From Candidatus Flexifilum affinis (GTDB lineage: Bacteria > Chloroflexota > Anaerolineae > Aggregatilineales > Phototrophicaceae): a stretch of DNA of 64,000 nt. Position numbers and translations under genes: made by a program. Below the pieces are notes generated by a model. The model was not told where the DNA came from, did no database searches, and was given only the letters and a program-made list of their open reading frames with translations. The DNA is taken from the NCBI GenBank assembly GCA_016713325.1, contig JADJPJ010000006.1, positions 62,001-126,000 on the forward strand, in the 5' to 3' direction. Positions within the stretch are counted from its first letter, which is position 1. Each line of letters opens with the position of its first letter. Shown here piece by piece: positions 17,988 to 25,716 of the stretch.

Positions 17988-18977
17988 ATGGATCCAATCA
18001 TCATCATTGCTATTGCGGTGGTCGCGGCAGTAGGCGTTATCGTCTACGGAGTGGTCAGCGTTCGCAGTGAGCGCGACATCATCGAGGAGCGTCTCGGACG
18101 CTACGATGAGCAGAACCAGTCGTTCCTGCAACTGGACGAGATTGTCGCCGAAGGTGCCGAGGAGGTTCAGCTCAAGGACAGTGTCCTGCGCGACCGCCTT
18201 GACAACTTGTTTTCCGAACGGAGTTTTGGCAAGCGCTGGCGATCACAGCTTTCACGCGCCGACCTCAAACTGACGGTATCTGAGTACGCCGCGCTGCATG
18301 TGTTCAGCACTTTTGGCTTCTTCGGCGCGGGGTATTTCGTCCTGTTCGGCCAGCAGCTTGCGCCTGCCCTTCTGGCAGGGTTTGTCGGCTTTTTCGCGCC
18401 GCGCATCTATGTTTCCCGCATCACGTCCACACGATTGATCCGTTTCGAGAATCAACTTCCCGATACGCTCGGCCTGTGGGTCAACGCACTGCGCTCCGGG
18501 TACAGCGTGCTCCAGTCAATGGAAGCGATCGCGCGGGACGCGCCGGAACCGACATCGATTGAGTTCAAACGCGTGGTCCAGGAGGTTCAGCTCGGCATCG
18601 ACCTTGAGGACGCGCTTGCGCACCTCCTCAACCGCGTGGAAAGCGAAGACCTCGATCTGGTGATCACTGCGGTGAACATCCAGCGCGAAGTCGGCGGTAA
18701 CCTGGCCGAGATTCTTGACGTGATCAGCCACACCATTCGCGAGCGCATCAAGCTGAAGGGCGAGATTCGCGTGCTCACGGCCCAGGGGCGTATCACCGGG
18801 TACGTGATCAGCTTCCTGCCGATCATCCTGGCGCTATTCCTGTATGGCATCAATCCGACTTACATGGGCAACCTGTTCGAGAACCGGGCCTGCGGTTGGC
18901 CGCTTCTGGGAATCGGTCTGGCCCTTATCGGTATCGGTTTCGCTGTTGTTCAGAAGATCGTGGACATTGACATCTAA
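17988..18977 (+). CDS. tadB: Tad platform membrane protein TadB
   Basis: 329 residues. An N-terminal helix (about 2-24), a cytosolic segment, membrane helices around 105-145 and 265-329, and between them the T2SSF/GspF-type helical domain with LPDTLGLWVNALRSGYSVLQSMEAIARDAPEP and a NIQREVGGNLAEILD-type block. TadB and TadC form the inner-membrane platform driven by CpaF. Shine-Dalgarno GGAGAGG supports the ATG. It follows cpaF by 82 bases containing a hairpin and precedes tadC by 49 bases. Confidence 0.92.
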   Translation: MDPIIIIAIAVVAAVGVIVYGVVSVRSERDIIEERLGRYDEQNQSFLQLDEIVAEGAEEVQLKDSVLRDRLDNLFSERSFGKRWRSQLSRADLKLTVSEYAALHVFSTFGFFGAGYFVLFGQQLAPALLAGFVGFFAPRIYVSRITSTRLIRFENQLPDTLGLWVNALRSGYSVLQSMEAIARDAPEPTSIEFKRVVQEVQLGIDLEDALAHLLNRVESEDLDLVITAVNIQREVGGNLAEILDVISHTIRERIKLKGEIRVLTAQGRITGYVISFLPIILALFLYGINPTYMGNLFENRACGWPLLGIGLALIGIGFAVVQKIVDIDI

Positions 18978-19026
18978 ACGCGAACTTCACTGTTCGAAGT
19001 GGTAGTGAACTCAAGGTGCAGCACTG

Positions 19027-19974
19027 ATGGATCAATCGCTCATCGTTCTCGCGGTGATAGTGGTCGGCACAATCGTCTTCATCGGCTTAATCTACGTCGG
19101 TCTTCGCGAAGACCAGGGGCGCGACCCGCTGCAGGAACGCCTCGCGCAGTTTGAGGACAAGGAGATTCCACAGTCGCTGGAAGACATCGAACTATCGTTG
19201 TCATTCCGCGACCGTGTTTTGCTCCCGGTCATGAAGAACCTGGCACGGGTCAGCACGCGTTTCACACCTCAGAAGCAATTAGAAGAGACGCGGCGGCAGA
19301 TCGAACTGGCCGGTCTGAACATGGACCCGGCGACCTTCTTCGCGACGCGTATCATGGTCACGATCGCCTTTGCGCTGGGCGGCTTCTTCGTCTTCTTTGT
19401 TGGATCCACTTCCACTCCACCGGGGACCGCCCTCCTCTACACGATTGGTCTGACAGCGATTGGCTACATCTTCCCGCTGCTGTGGATCCAGAGCAAGATC
19501 AAGCGGCGCCAGGACAACATCTGGAAAGCGCTCCCCGACGCGCTTGACCTGCTCGTCATCTGCGTGGAAGCTGGTCTCGGCTTCGATATGGCGATGGGCA
19601 AAGTCTACGAAAAGTGGGAGAACGAACTGGCTATCGCCTTTGGCCGCGTGCTGCGCGAAATTCAGCTCGGCAAGCTCCGCCGTGATGCCCTGCGCGACAT
19701 GGCCAACCGCATGGACGTTCCGGATGTCACCGCCTTCATCGCTGCGATCATCCAGGCCGATCAGCTCGGCGTGAGTATGGCCAAGATCCTGCGCATCCAG
19801 GCCGATCAAATGCGCGTCAAGCGCCGCCAGCGCGCCCAGGAAAAAGCCCATCAGGCGCCGGTCAAGATGATCTTCCCGATGGTCTTCCTGATCTTCCCGT
19901 CGATCTGGATCGTGCTGCTGGGGCCGTCGATCATCATTCTGTTGAATACGCAGGAAGTCGGCGCCGTTTTCTAG
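19027..19974 (+). CDS. tadC: Tad platform membrane protein TadC
   Basis: 315 residues with a membrane helix at the N-terminus (about 5-26), two central helices (about 113-155) and a C-terminal helix (about 285-310). The T2SSF domain contains LPDALDLLVICVEAGLGFDMAM, REIQLGKLRRDALRDMANRM and IIQADQLGVSMAKILRIQADQMR, characteristic of TadC. Pairs with TadB. Last visible Tad gene; prepilin peptidase, pilin and TadE/F genes are not in the window. Confidence 0.92.
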   Translation: MDQSLIVLAVIVVGTIVFIGLIYVGLREDQGRDPLQERLAQFEDKEIPQSLEDIELSLSFRDRVLLPVMKNLARVSTRFTPQKQLEETRRQIELAGLNMDPATFFATRIMVTIAFALGGFFVFFVGSTSTPPGTALLYTIGLTAIGYIFPLLWIQSKIKRRQDNIWKALPDALDLLVICVEAGLGFDMAMGKVYEKWENELAIAFGRVLREIQLGKLRRDALRDMANRMDVPDVTAFIAAIIQADQLGVSMAKILRIQADQMRVKRRQRAQEKAHQAPVKMIFPMVFLIFPSIWIVLLGPSIIILLNTQEVGAVF

Positions 19975-20000
19975 ACAGATCGCGCCGCTCACGACAAAGG

Positions 20001-20657
20001 GTGCCGAGAGCTGTGTTCCAAAGACTCTTTGACAGCATCCTCGACCTGGTTTTTCCGCCTTGCTGTGCCGGTTGTGGACGAGTGGACACCGCCTGGTGTC
20101 CCTCGTGTGACCGGAAACTGCGCGCCGTTCCGCTGAATCTGCAACCTCGCACGCTGCCTTACCTTCAGGCCTGCCTCTCCACGGGCGTCCACGATGGAGA
20201 GCTGCAAAAAGCCATCCACCTCCTCAAGTATGAAGGCGTGACTGATGTCGCGCCGGCGCTGGGCGACCGCTTGCTTGTAGCGCTAAATGAGTGCGGTTGG
20301 TCATTTGACACTATTGTCCCTGTGCCTTTGTTTACTGCGCGTTTAAAGGAAAGAGGATATAATCAGAGTCAGGTGGTCGGATCGTACATGGCACAGCACA
20401 TGGCTCAGTCGGTCGTATCCACAGCACTAGAACGCTACCGCCCTACTCGCTCTCAGGTGGGCCTCTCCCACGACGAGCGTCTTCAGAATGTGCATGACGC
20501 ATTTCGTGCCAATCCCTCTCTCGTTTCCGCCACCACAATCCTGCTGCTTGATGATGTCATGACTACCGGCGCAACTCTCCAGGAGTGTGCTCACGCACTT
20601 CTCGATGCGGGAGCGCGCGCTGTGATGTCGTTGACGATCACAGCAGCACTTCCGTAG
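20001..20657 (+). CDS. comF: ComF family protein (phosphoribosyltransferase-like)
   Basis: 218 residues from a GTG start. An N-terminal zinc ribbon (CCAGCGRV and WCPSCDRKL) is followed by a PRTase fold whose PRPP loop is ILLLDDVMTTGATLQEC. ComF proteins are required for natural transformation in several bacteria, probably as an ATP-dependent helicase adaptor binding ComFA and DprA-type proteins. The gene begins 26 bases after tadC and is followed by hpf. With comEC at 57.2 kb it suggests DNA-uptake capacity, although no comEA or pseudopilin genes are visible. Confidence 0.88.
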   Translation: MPRAVFQRLFDSILDLVFPPCCAGCGRVDTAWCPSCDRKLRAVPLNLQPRTLPYLQACLSTGVHDGELQKAIHLLKYEGVTDVAPALGDRLLVALNECGWSFDTIVPVPLFTARLKERGYNQSQVVGSYMAQHMAQSVVSTALERYRPTRSQVGLSHDERLQNVHDAFRANPSLVSATTILLLDDVMTTGATLQECAHALLDAGARAVMSLTITAALP

Positions 20658-20704
20658 CCGATTCCAAAACGGTTTTCGCCCATCAAATCAGAAGGAGATT
20701 CGGT

Positions 20705-21289
20705 ATGAATATTGAGATTCTTGGTCACAACATGAGAGTGTCTGAGGCGCTTGAGATCTACACGCGGAAGAAACTCGAACGATTTGACCGCTATCTCCCG
20801 AATATTGCCAATGTCCGCGTCGAGTTCACGCACGAGCACACACGCCGTGGGGAAGACATGGCGACGGCGCAGATCACGGTTCGGCACAACCGCGGAGCCA
20901 TTCTGCGCGCGCAGGAGTCGATTCAAGGAGATGTCGAAAACGCCCTGCATCAGGCGTTGGACAAGATGTATCGGCAGATCGAGCGTTTCAAGGGAAAGCG
21001 CAGCCGCAAGGGCAAGAACCGCTTGGGCGCCAGTCTGGACGAGCTGACGCTTGCGGAAGCAGTGCCCGGTGAGGACATGGTGGCGGAGGAAGAGGAAGAG
21101 ATCGAGACCAGCATCATCCGGCGCAAGAATGTCGCGGTGACGGCTATGAACGAAGACGAGGCGATCGAGCAAATGGAGCTGCTCGGCCACACCTTCTTCG
21201 TCTACTACGATGACCTGTCGGGCGGCATGAGCGTCGTCTACAAGCGTCGGGCGGGTGGCTACGGCATCCTGGTGCCCCAGCTCACGTAA
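20705..21289 (+). CDS. hpf: Long-form ribosome hibernation promoting factor HPF
   Basis: 194 residues from ATG 20705, chosen because of the AGAAGGAGAT ribosome site and because MNIEILGHNMRVSEALEIY is the family start. The N-terminal S30AE/RaiA domain (1-100) binds the 30S decoding centre; the C-terminal dimerisation domain (about 135-194) has the signature EAIEQMELLGHTFFVYYDD and GMSVVYKRRAGGYGILVP. Long HPF makes 100S ribosome dimers in stationary phase. A perfect hairpin lies 32 bases downstream of the stop. Confidence 0.94.
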   Translation: MNIEILGHNMRVSEALEIYTRKKLERFDRYLPNIANVRVEFTHEHTRRGEDMATAQITVRHNRGAILRAQESIQGDVENALHQALDKMYRQIERFKGKRSRKGKNRLGASLDELTLAEAVPGEDMVAEEEEEIETSIIRRKNVAVTAMNEDEAIEQMELLGHTFFVYYDDLSGGMSVVYKRRAGGYGILVPQLT

Positions 21290-21320
21290 CGCCCAGGCTC
21301 TCACATAACGCATAGCTAAA

Positions 21321-21350
21321 GAAGAGGGGGAGCCTGAGCTCCCCCTCTTC
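21321..21350. terminator. Bidirectional hairpin between hpf and convergent glycosyltransferase
   Basis: Arms of 13 bases (GAAGAGGGGGAGC and its exact complement) enclose a 4-base loop, between two convergent genes. There is no long T tract on the plus strand and only a short TTT on the minus side, so its strength as an intrinsic terminator is uncertain. Confidence 0.6.
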
Positions 21351-21353
21351 GCG

Positions 21354-22130
21354 TCAGGGTGTGCCGGCTTTGGGCGCGCCGGAGCTCCACAGCCGCTGGA
21401 GCAGCATGAGTTTGTAAAACTCGTACCAGGCCATCAGAAGGCTCATACGCAGCCCGTGCAGGCCATCGCGGTAGCCATGCAGCGTGACAAAGCGATACCA
21501 GAAGTGGCGCAGCGGCATCGAGACGAACTGCTTCAGGGCGGGGCGCACGGAGCGTTTGAAGGCCATCTGGGCGTCCAGAGCCGCATAGCGGCGCTGCTTC
21601 TGGAAAAACTGGCGCAGGTCGGAGTAGTTGTGGTGGATGAAAGGATGCCGGAGGGTGCCTTCTGGTCCGTCCAGAATCACGATTTCGTGGACCTCGTGGG
21701 TCATGTCGTAGCGCACCTTGCCCACACGCAGTAAACGGGTCTGATAATCGGGATACCATCCCGCGCCCAGCGTAAGGTGGCCGAAAATGTAATTGTGCCT
21801 GGGGATGCGAAACCCGGCGAAATCGGGATAGTCGATGCTGGCCAACACCTCTTCGGCAAGTTCCGGCGTCACGCGTTCGTCCGCGTCGACAAACAGCACC
21901 CACTCGGCCCGACCGGAAGCACTTTCCAGCGCGGCGTTGCGCTGCGCGGCATAATTCTTAAACCGATGGGCGATCACCTCTGCGCCGGCAGCTCGCGCCA
22001 GCTCGGCAGTAGCGTCCGTGCTGAAGGAATCAAAAACCGTGATCTGATCGGCAAAGCGCAGCGACTCGATGCAGTCGGCGACATGCTGCTGCTCATTGTA
22101 GGTAAGGATAATCGCATTCAGCCGGACCAC
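21354..22130 (-). CDS. Family 2 glycosyltransferase (WaaE/KdtX-like)
   Basis: 258 residues, GT-A fold. The start LNAIILTYNEQQHVADCIESLRFADQITVFDS, then FVDADERVTPELAEEV with the metal-binding DAD, and a C-terminal amphipathic region (FRIPRHNYIFG, YRDGLHGL) match the LPS core/glycan WaaE-like subfamily of GT2. Probably adds a sugar to an envelope glycan on the cytosolic face. It starts 4 bases after the stop of the preceding glycosyltransferase gene, so they are co-transcribed. Sugar specificity is unknown. Confidence 0.85.
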   Translation of the reverse strand: MVRLNAIILTYNEQQHVADCIESLRFADQITVFDSFSTDATAELARAAGAEVIAHRFKNYAAQRNAALESASGRAEWVLFVDADERVTPELAEEVLASIDYPDFAGFRIPRHNYIFGHLTLGAGWYPDYQTRLLRVGKVRYDMTHEVHEIVILDGPEGTLRHPFIHHNYSDLRQFFQKQRRYAALDAQMAFKRSVRPALKQFVSMPLRHFWYRFVTLHGYRDGLHGLRMSLLMAWYEFYKLMLLQRLWSSGAPKAGTP

Positions 22131-22134
22131 CGGA

Positions 22135-23073
22135 TCATCCAGCCTTTCTGGCCATATCGCGGATATGCTGGTAGGCCGCGACCACCTCGGCCTCCGGCGC
22201 GCGGCGCGCGAGACGGTCCATCCCCCGTGCGATCATCCAGCGGGCGACCTGCTGCTTCCATACGGGGTAATGCTTCCGGTAGAGACGCAGGCGGCGCGTG
22301 CACAGATTGAGGATGCTGCGCGGGCGAACCTGACCGGTGCTCTGCCCGGCGAAGTGCACGACCGAAGCCGCGGGCACACTGGCGCCGCTGAAACCTGCCT
22401 TGTGAAAGCGCCAGGCCCAGTCGATTTCCTCGCAGTACATGAAAAACTGCTCGTCGAACAACCCCGTCGCCAGGATCGCCTCGCGGCGGATCATCATCGC
22501 CGCACCCAGCACGCAGTCGACCGGGAACGGCCGACCGGCATCGTACAGATGGCGGGGATACCGTCCGTTGAAGCGTCCTTCGATCAGGCGGCCCGGCGTA
22601 GGAAAGAATTCGACCCATAACTGGCGAAGGCCAGGGAACCCGAAGGCGCCGTGCTGGAATTGGCCATCGCCATAGGACAGCCGGGCACCGACGAATCCCC
22701 GCCGGGTATCGGCCATCAGGGCATCGTAGAGGGCTTTTGTCGCTCCGGGCTGCGTCGCCGTATCAGGATTGAGCAGATAGACTGCACGAGGAAGCGACTC
22801 AGCAGCATGCGCGCCATCGAAGCCGATGCGTTTCAGGAGGAAGTTGTTGCCGCCGGCGAAGCCGAGATTGTCCGGGCTGGCCACCAGATCGATCTGCGGA
22901 AAAGCAGTGGCGACAGCCGCCGCCGTGCCATCCGCCGAGGCGCAGTCCACCAGATGCACCGTCGCGTCCAGGCCGCTGCCGGCCAGATCGTCGAGAAGCG
23001 TTTTGAGAGCCGTCATCACCAGGTCACGGACGTTCCAGGTGACGACCAGCACGGCCAGATCGCGCGTCGTCAC
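22135..23073 (-). CDS. Family 2 glycosyltransferase (rhamnosyltransferase-like)
   Basis: 312 residues. VLVVTWNVRDLVMTALKTL is the family 2 start, with NLGFAGGNNFLL and LLNPDTATQPGA (the DxD equivalent), then VLGAAMMIRREAILATGLFDEQFFMYCEEIDWAWR, the WcaA/RfbF-like acceptor block. Such enzymes transfer rhamnose or other hexoses onto lipid-linked or surface glycans. It overlaps the upstream lipoprotein gene by 4 bases and is followed by another GT2 gene. Confidence 0.85.
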   Translation of the reverse strand: MTTRDLAVLVVTWNVRDLVMTALKTLLDDLAGSGLDATVHLVDCASADGTAAAVATAFPQIDLVASPDNLGFAGGNNFLLKRIGFDGAHAAESLPRAVYLLNPDTATQPGATKALYDALMADTRRGFVGARLSYGDGQFQHGAFGFPGLRQLWVEFFPTPGRLIEGRFNGRYPRHLYDAGRPFPVDCVLGAAMMIRREAILATGLFDEQFFMYCEEIDWAWRFHKAGFSGASVPAASVVHFAGQSTGQVRPRSILNLCTRRLRLYRKHYPVWKQQVARWMIARGMDRLARRAPEAEVVAAYQHIRDMARKAG

Positions 23074-24152
23074 GAACCCAGATCCGCCAAATTGATGCCG
23101 GCCTGGCTGAAGAAAGCGCGCAACCGGGCGAAATCAGCATCTTCCGCGCCTGCGATTTCGTTCTGCAACAGCAGCGGGCTGAGCAGACTGCTCCGCGCCC
23201 CGTTGCCGATGGAGGTAAAAGCATCAATCAGCGCGTTGGCCTGCCCGAGTGGCAGAAAATCAGGGATGACCAGCACGGAAAAGGGGATTTCCGCGGACTC
23301 GGCCAACGTCACGACGCTGGCACGCAGAGCGGCGCTGGCTCGCTCCGCGAAGTCGGCGGCGCTCATGCCGGCGGCAGCGCAGTCACCTTCGTCCAGTGCC
23401 ACGAGGATCGCATCCAGGTCCTCATAGTCTTCAACGGTCAGGCTGGCCATCAGCTCCTCGCCACCGCCGCGCAGCAGCAGCAGAGGGATCAACCAGGTGT
23501 TGAGGTCATCCACCCCCAGGCGGCAAACCCGCTTCGACTCCAGGTTTTCCAGGCTGGTCCCGCCAGCCGCCCGGCTGCCGTAAAGCACAACTTCCATCCC
23601 GGCGCTGGCCTGGTCGCGTTCCCCTCGCCTCACGTGCAAAGCCGCTGAGCCACATCCTTGCGCATAAGCGGCGGCATAGCCTACACCGCTCAACCAGGCA
23701 ACCGTCACCTGTTCAGGTGTGGATGCGCACAACTCGGCGAGCGCCTCGGCATCGGTCTGTACAACCCGCACCTCCACGGCCAGCCCGGAGGACTGGGCCA
23801 GTTCGGGCGCTAACTCGTCAGCCGCGGAAGCGATTGACTGCTCCGAGCGTCCGCTTTCGATGATAGGAAACAGGACGTGAACGGGATTCTGTTCAGAACC
23901 CAGTGGCAGCGGGGTCGCGGCCGGCGGCAGATGCGTGGAGCGAGGCGTCGGCGTCGTGGTCGGACGCTCGGTCGGAGGAACGACCACCAAACGGCGGCAG
24001 CCGGCCAGTGAACCGTAGGCCAGCACGATCAGGATCATCGTCCAGTAAAGGTTGCGGCGCGTAAATGCGGTCATCAGAAGGCGATCCATTTCTGCATACA
24101 CCAGGGACGCAGCACACAACAGGGATCGTAGCAGCGATCGCCGCTTCTGCAA
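23070..24152 (-). CDS. PhnD-like periplasmic binding lipoprotein, no transporter partner
   Basis: A signal peptide ends at the lipobox LAGC and is followed by a Thr/Pro linker. The body resembles the phosphate/phosphonate-binding (PhnD/PBP type 2) family: QNPVHVLFPIIESG at the start, a pocket block VTVAWLSGVGYAAAYAQG, the tandem RVCRLGVDDLNTWLIPLLLL and a cysteine pair around EGDCAAAGMS. The listed start is a TTG; starts at 24089 (MDRLLM) or 24074 (MTAFTRR) place the signal peptide better. No permease or ATPase gene adjoins; instead it sits between a surface-protein gene and two glycosyltransferases, so a sensing or adhesion role is possible. Confidence 0.65.
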   Translation of the reverse strand: MQKRRSLLRSLLCAASLVYAEMDRLLMTAFTRRNLYWTMILIVLAYGSLAGCRRLVVVPPTERPTTTPTPRSTHLPPAATPLPLGSEQNPVHVLFPIIESGRSEQSIASAADELAPELAQSSGLAVEVRVVQTDAEALAELCASTPEQVTVAWLSGVGYAAAYAQGCGSAALHVRRGERDQASAGMEVVLYGSRAAGGTSLENLESKRVCRLGVDDLNTWLIPLLLLRGGGEELMASLTVEDYEDLDAILVALDEGDCAAAGMSAADFAERASAALRASVVTLAESAEIPFSVLVIPDFLPLGQANALIDAFTSIGNGARSSLLSPLLLQNEIAGAEDADFARLRAFFSQAGINLADLGS

Positions 24153-24164
24153 ACTCCCCCTGCC

Positions 24165-25589
24165 CTAGCCGCCTTCCTCCACGAGAAAGATGGAACGGGC
24201 GCCGACGTTCTGGTTGACCTGGCTGATCTCGACATCCTCGTGAATCAGGCCGGCCCAGCAGTTCTGCGGGTTGCGCGCCTCAATTTCGGTCAGGCGGACC
24301 GCACCCCAGACCACAATCCGCTCGCGCGGCGCAAGGTACAGGTACTCCACGCCGGTATCAGGGTCCACGACCACGTCGAGCGTCTCCGCGCTGCCAAGCG
24401 CCCAGCGCCATGGATAGTCCGAGGGCGCCGTGGTGCAGTCGAGGCCCACACGCCAGGCGCCAGGCTCATCGGTCCGTCCAAAAGTCGCCGCGCGCTGATC
24501 CCATTCATAGACCGTGCCGGGTTCTGGGCCGGTCGTGCGTATCGGCACATCGCTGTAATTCTCGACCGTCAGTTTGAACACCAGAACGTCGCCGACGGGC
24601 ATGGAAATGGTGGTCCGGGTCGGCGCATCCGGGTTTTGCGGCGCGTCGATCAGATCGCCGGCCTCGTACCGCGTGGTCCGGAAGCGATCTTCCCAGGGCC
24701 GAGTCTCGAATACCACCGTCACGCCGATCGTCTGCGGCACGATCTCGGCATACGGCTTTCCACCCTCGCGAATGGTCAGCGCCGACGTGCGGCGAATAAT
24801 CTGGCCGACCGCATCCTGCGCCTCGGCCACCAGCAGGTAGGTGCCGTCCGGCGGCGGATCTGCGTTGTTGTCCACCCCACCGGCGTAGTCGTACTGGTGC
24901 CGGCCACGCTCGTTAGGCAGCACATCTTCCAGCCGCTCAGTCAGGAAGATCGGGTCATCCTCGCCAATTTCTGGCAACAGGTAAACCTTCAGATCCGCCT
25001 CTTTTTCCAGGTAGATATTGACCTGGGTCCGATCGAGGATGCCATCCTGGTTGGGTGTGAATTCGGTCGGGAAAACAGTGAACTCGGAGAGCAGCGGCAG
25101 GGGTGCGTCGCCATCACGGATGACGATCTGTCCGCTCTTTTCCGCCTGCTCTCCGCTGGTAGTGTCGGTCGCCGTCAGCCGCCAGGTGTAGGTATCGTCA
25201 GGAATCAACCGGCGGGCGATTTCGTGCTCGATCTCCGGATCCTCAGGAAGCGAGAAGCCATCGACCACCCCGCTGAAAGCCACCTGGTAGCGCTGCGGGG
25301 TTCGCAGTTCATTCTCGCGGAAAGCGAAGCGGTTCCCACCTGATCCTTCGAGGATCAGGCTCACCTGAGCCGTTCGCGTCACAGCGTAGGCGAAGATAGT
25401 GATGTCGTCTGAACCGTCGGCATTGGGGGTGATCGCTTCATGCGCAAACCCCGCTTCCGTAATCAGCGGAAGTGTGGGCGCGACCAGCGCCTGACCGACG
25501 ATGACCACCAGCAGCGCGCCAACCAGCGCCCCTGCCAGCACAAGTCTTAAAGATAGTCGCATCGAGGTTTCAACCCGGCTCCGCCACAA
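24165..25589 (-). CDS. Secreted surface protein with FlgD/CHU_C-type Ig-like modules
   Basis: 474 residues. An N-terminal signal-anchor (start at 25562, MRLSLRLVLAG, fits best; 25589 is a GTG) leads to two modules that begin with the calcium-loop-like motifs ITPNADGSDDITIFAYAV and FTPNQDGILDRTQVNIY, the hallmark of FlgD_ig/CHU_C domains, followed by PDDTYTWRLTATD and PPDGTYLLVAEAQD repeats. A further beta-rich region (about 300-470) has one Cys pair (LDCTTAP, NCWAG). Probably an exported structural or adhesive protein. First gene of the leftward operon with a lipoprotein and two glycosyltransferases. Confidence 0.6.
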   Translation of the reverse strand: MWRSRVETSMRLSLRLVLAGALVGALLVVIVGQALVAPTLPLITEAGFAHEAITPNADGSDDITIFAYAVTRTAQVSLILEGSGGNRFAFRENELRTPQRYQVAFSGVVDGFSLPEDPEIEHEIARRLIPDDTYTWRLTATDTTSGEQAEKSGQIVIRDGDAPLPLLSEFTVFPTEFTPNQDGILDRTQVNIYLEKEADLKVYLLPEIGEDDPIFLTERLEDVLPNERGRHQYDYAGGVDNNADPPPDGTYLLVAEAQDAVGQIIRRTSALTIREGGKPYAEIVPQTIGVTVVFETRPWEDRFRTTRYEAGDLIDAPQNPDAPTRTTISMPVGDVLVFKLTVENYSDVPIRTTGPEPGTVYEWDQRAATFGRTDEPGAWRVGLDCTTAPSDYPWRWALGSAETLDVVVDPDTGVEYLYLAPRERIVVWGAVRLTEIEARNPQNCWAGLIHEDVEISQVNQNVGARSIFLVEEGG

Positions 25590-25716
25590 TCCAAAAGGGC
25601 GAGTCTAGCGGAGCGACTCCTGAAATGCCAGCACGAGGTTCGCCCCGGTCTCTGGGGCATGATACAATGAACGGCTCAATTTTCACGAATGAAACGTGTC
25701 GAGTTAAAGGTACACA

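Noticed and set aside
25601..25619. GAGTC-N9-GACTC repeat before lon, resembling CIRCE spacing
   Set aside because: Only five bases per arm and no match to the CIRCE consensus TTAGCACTC; likely chance.
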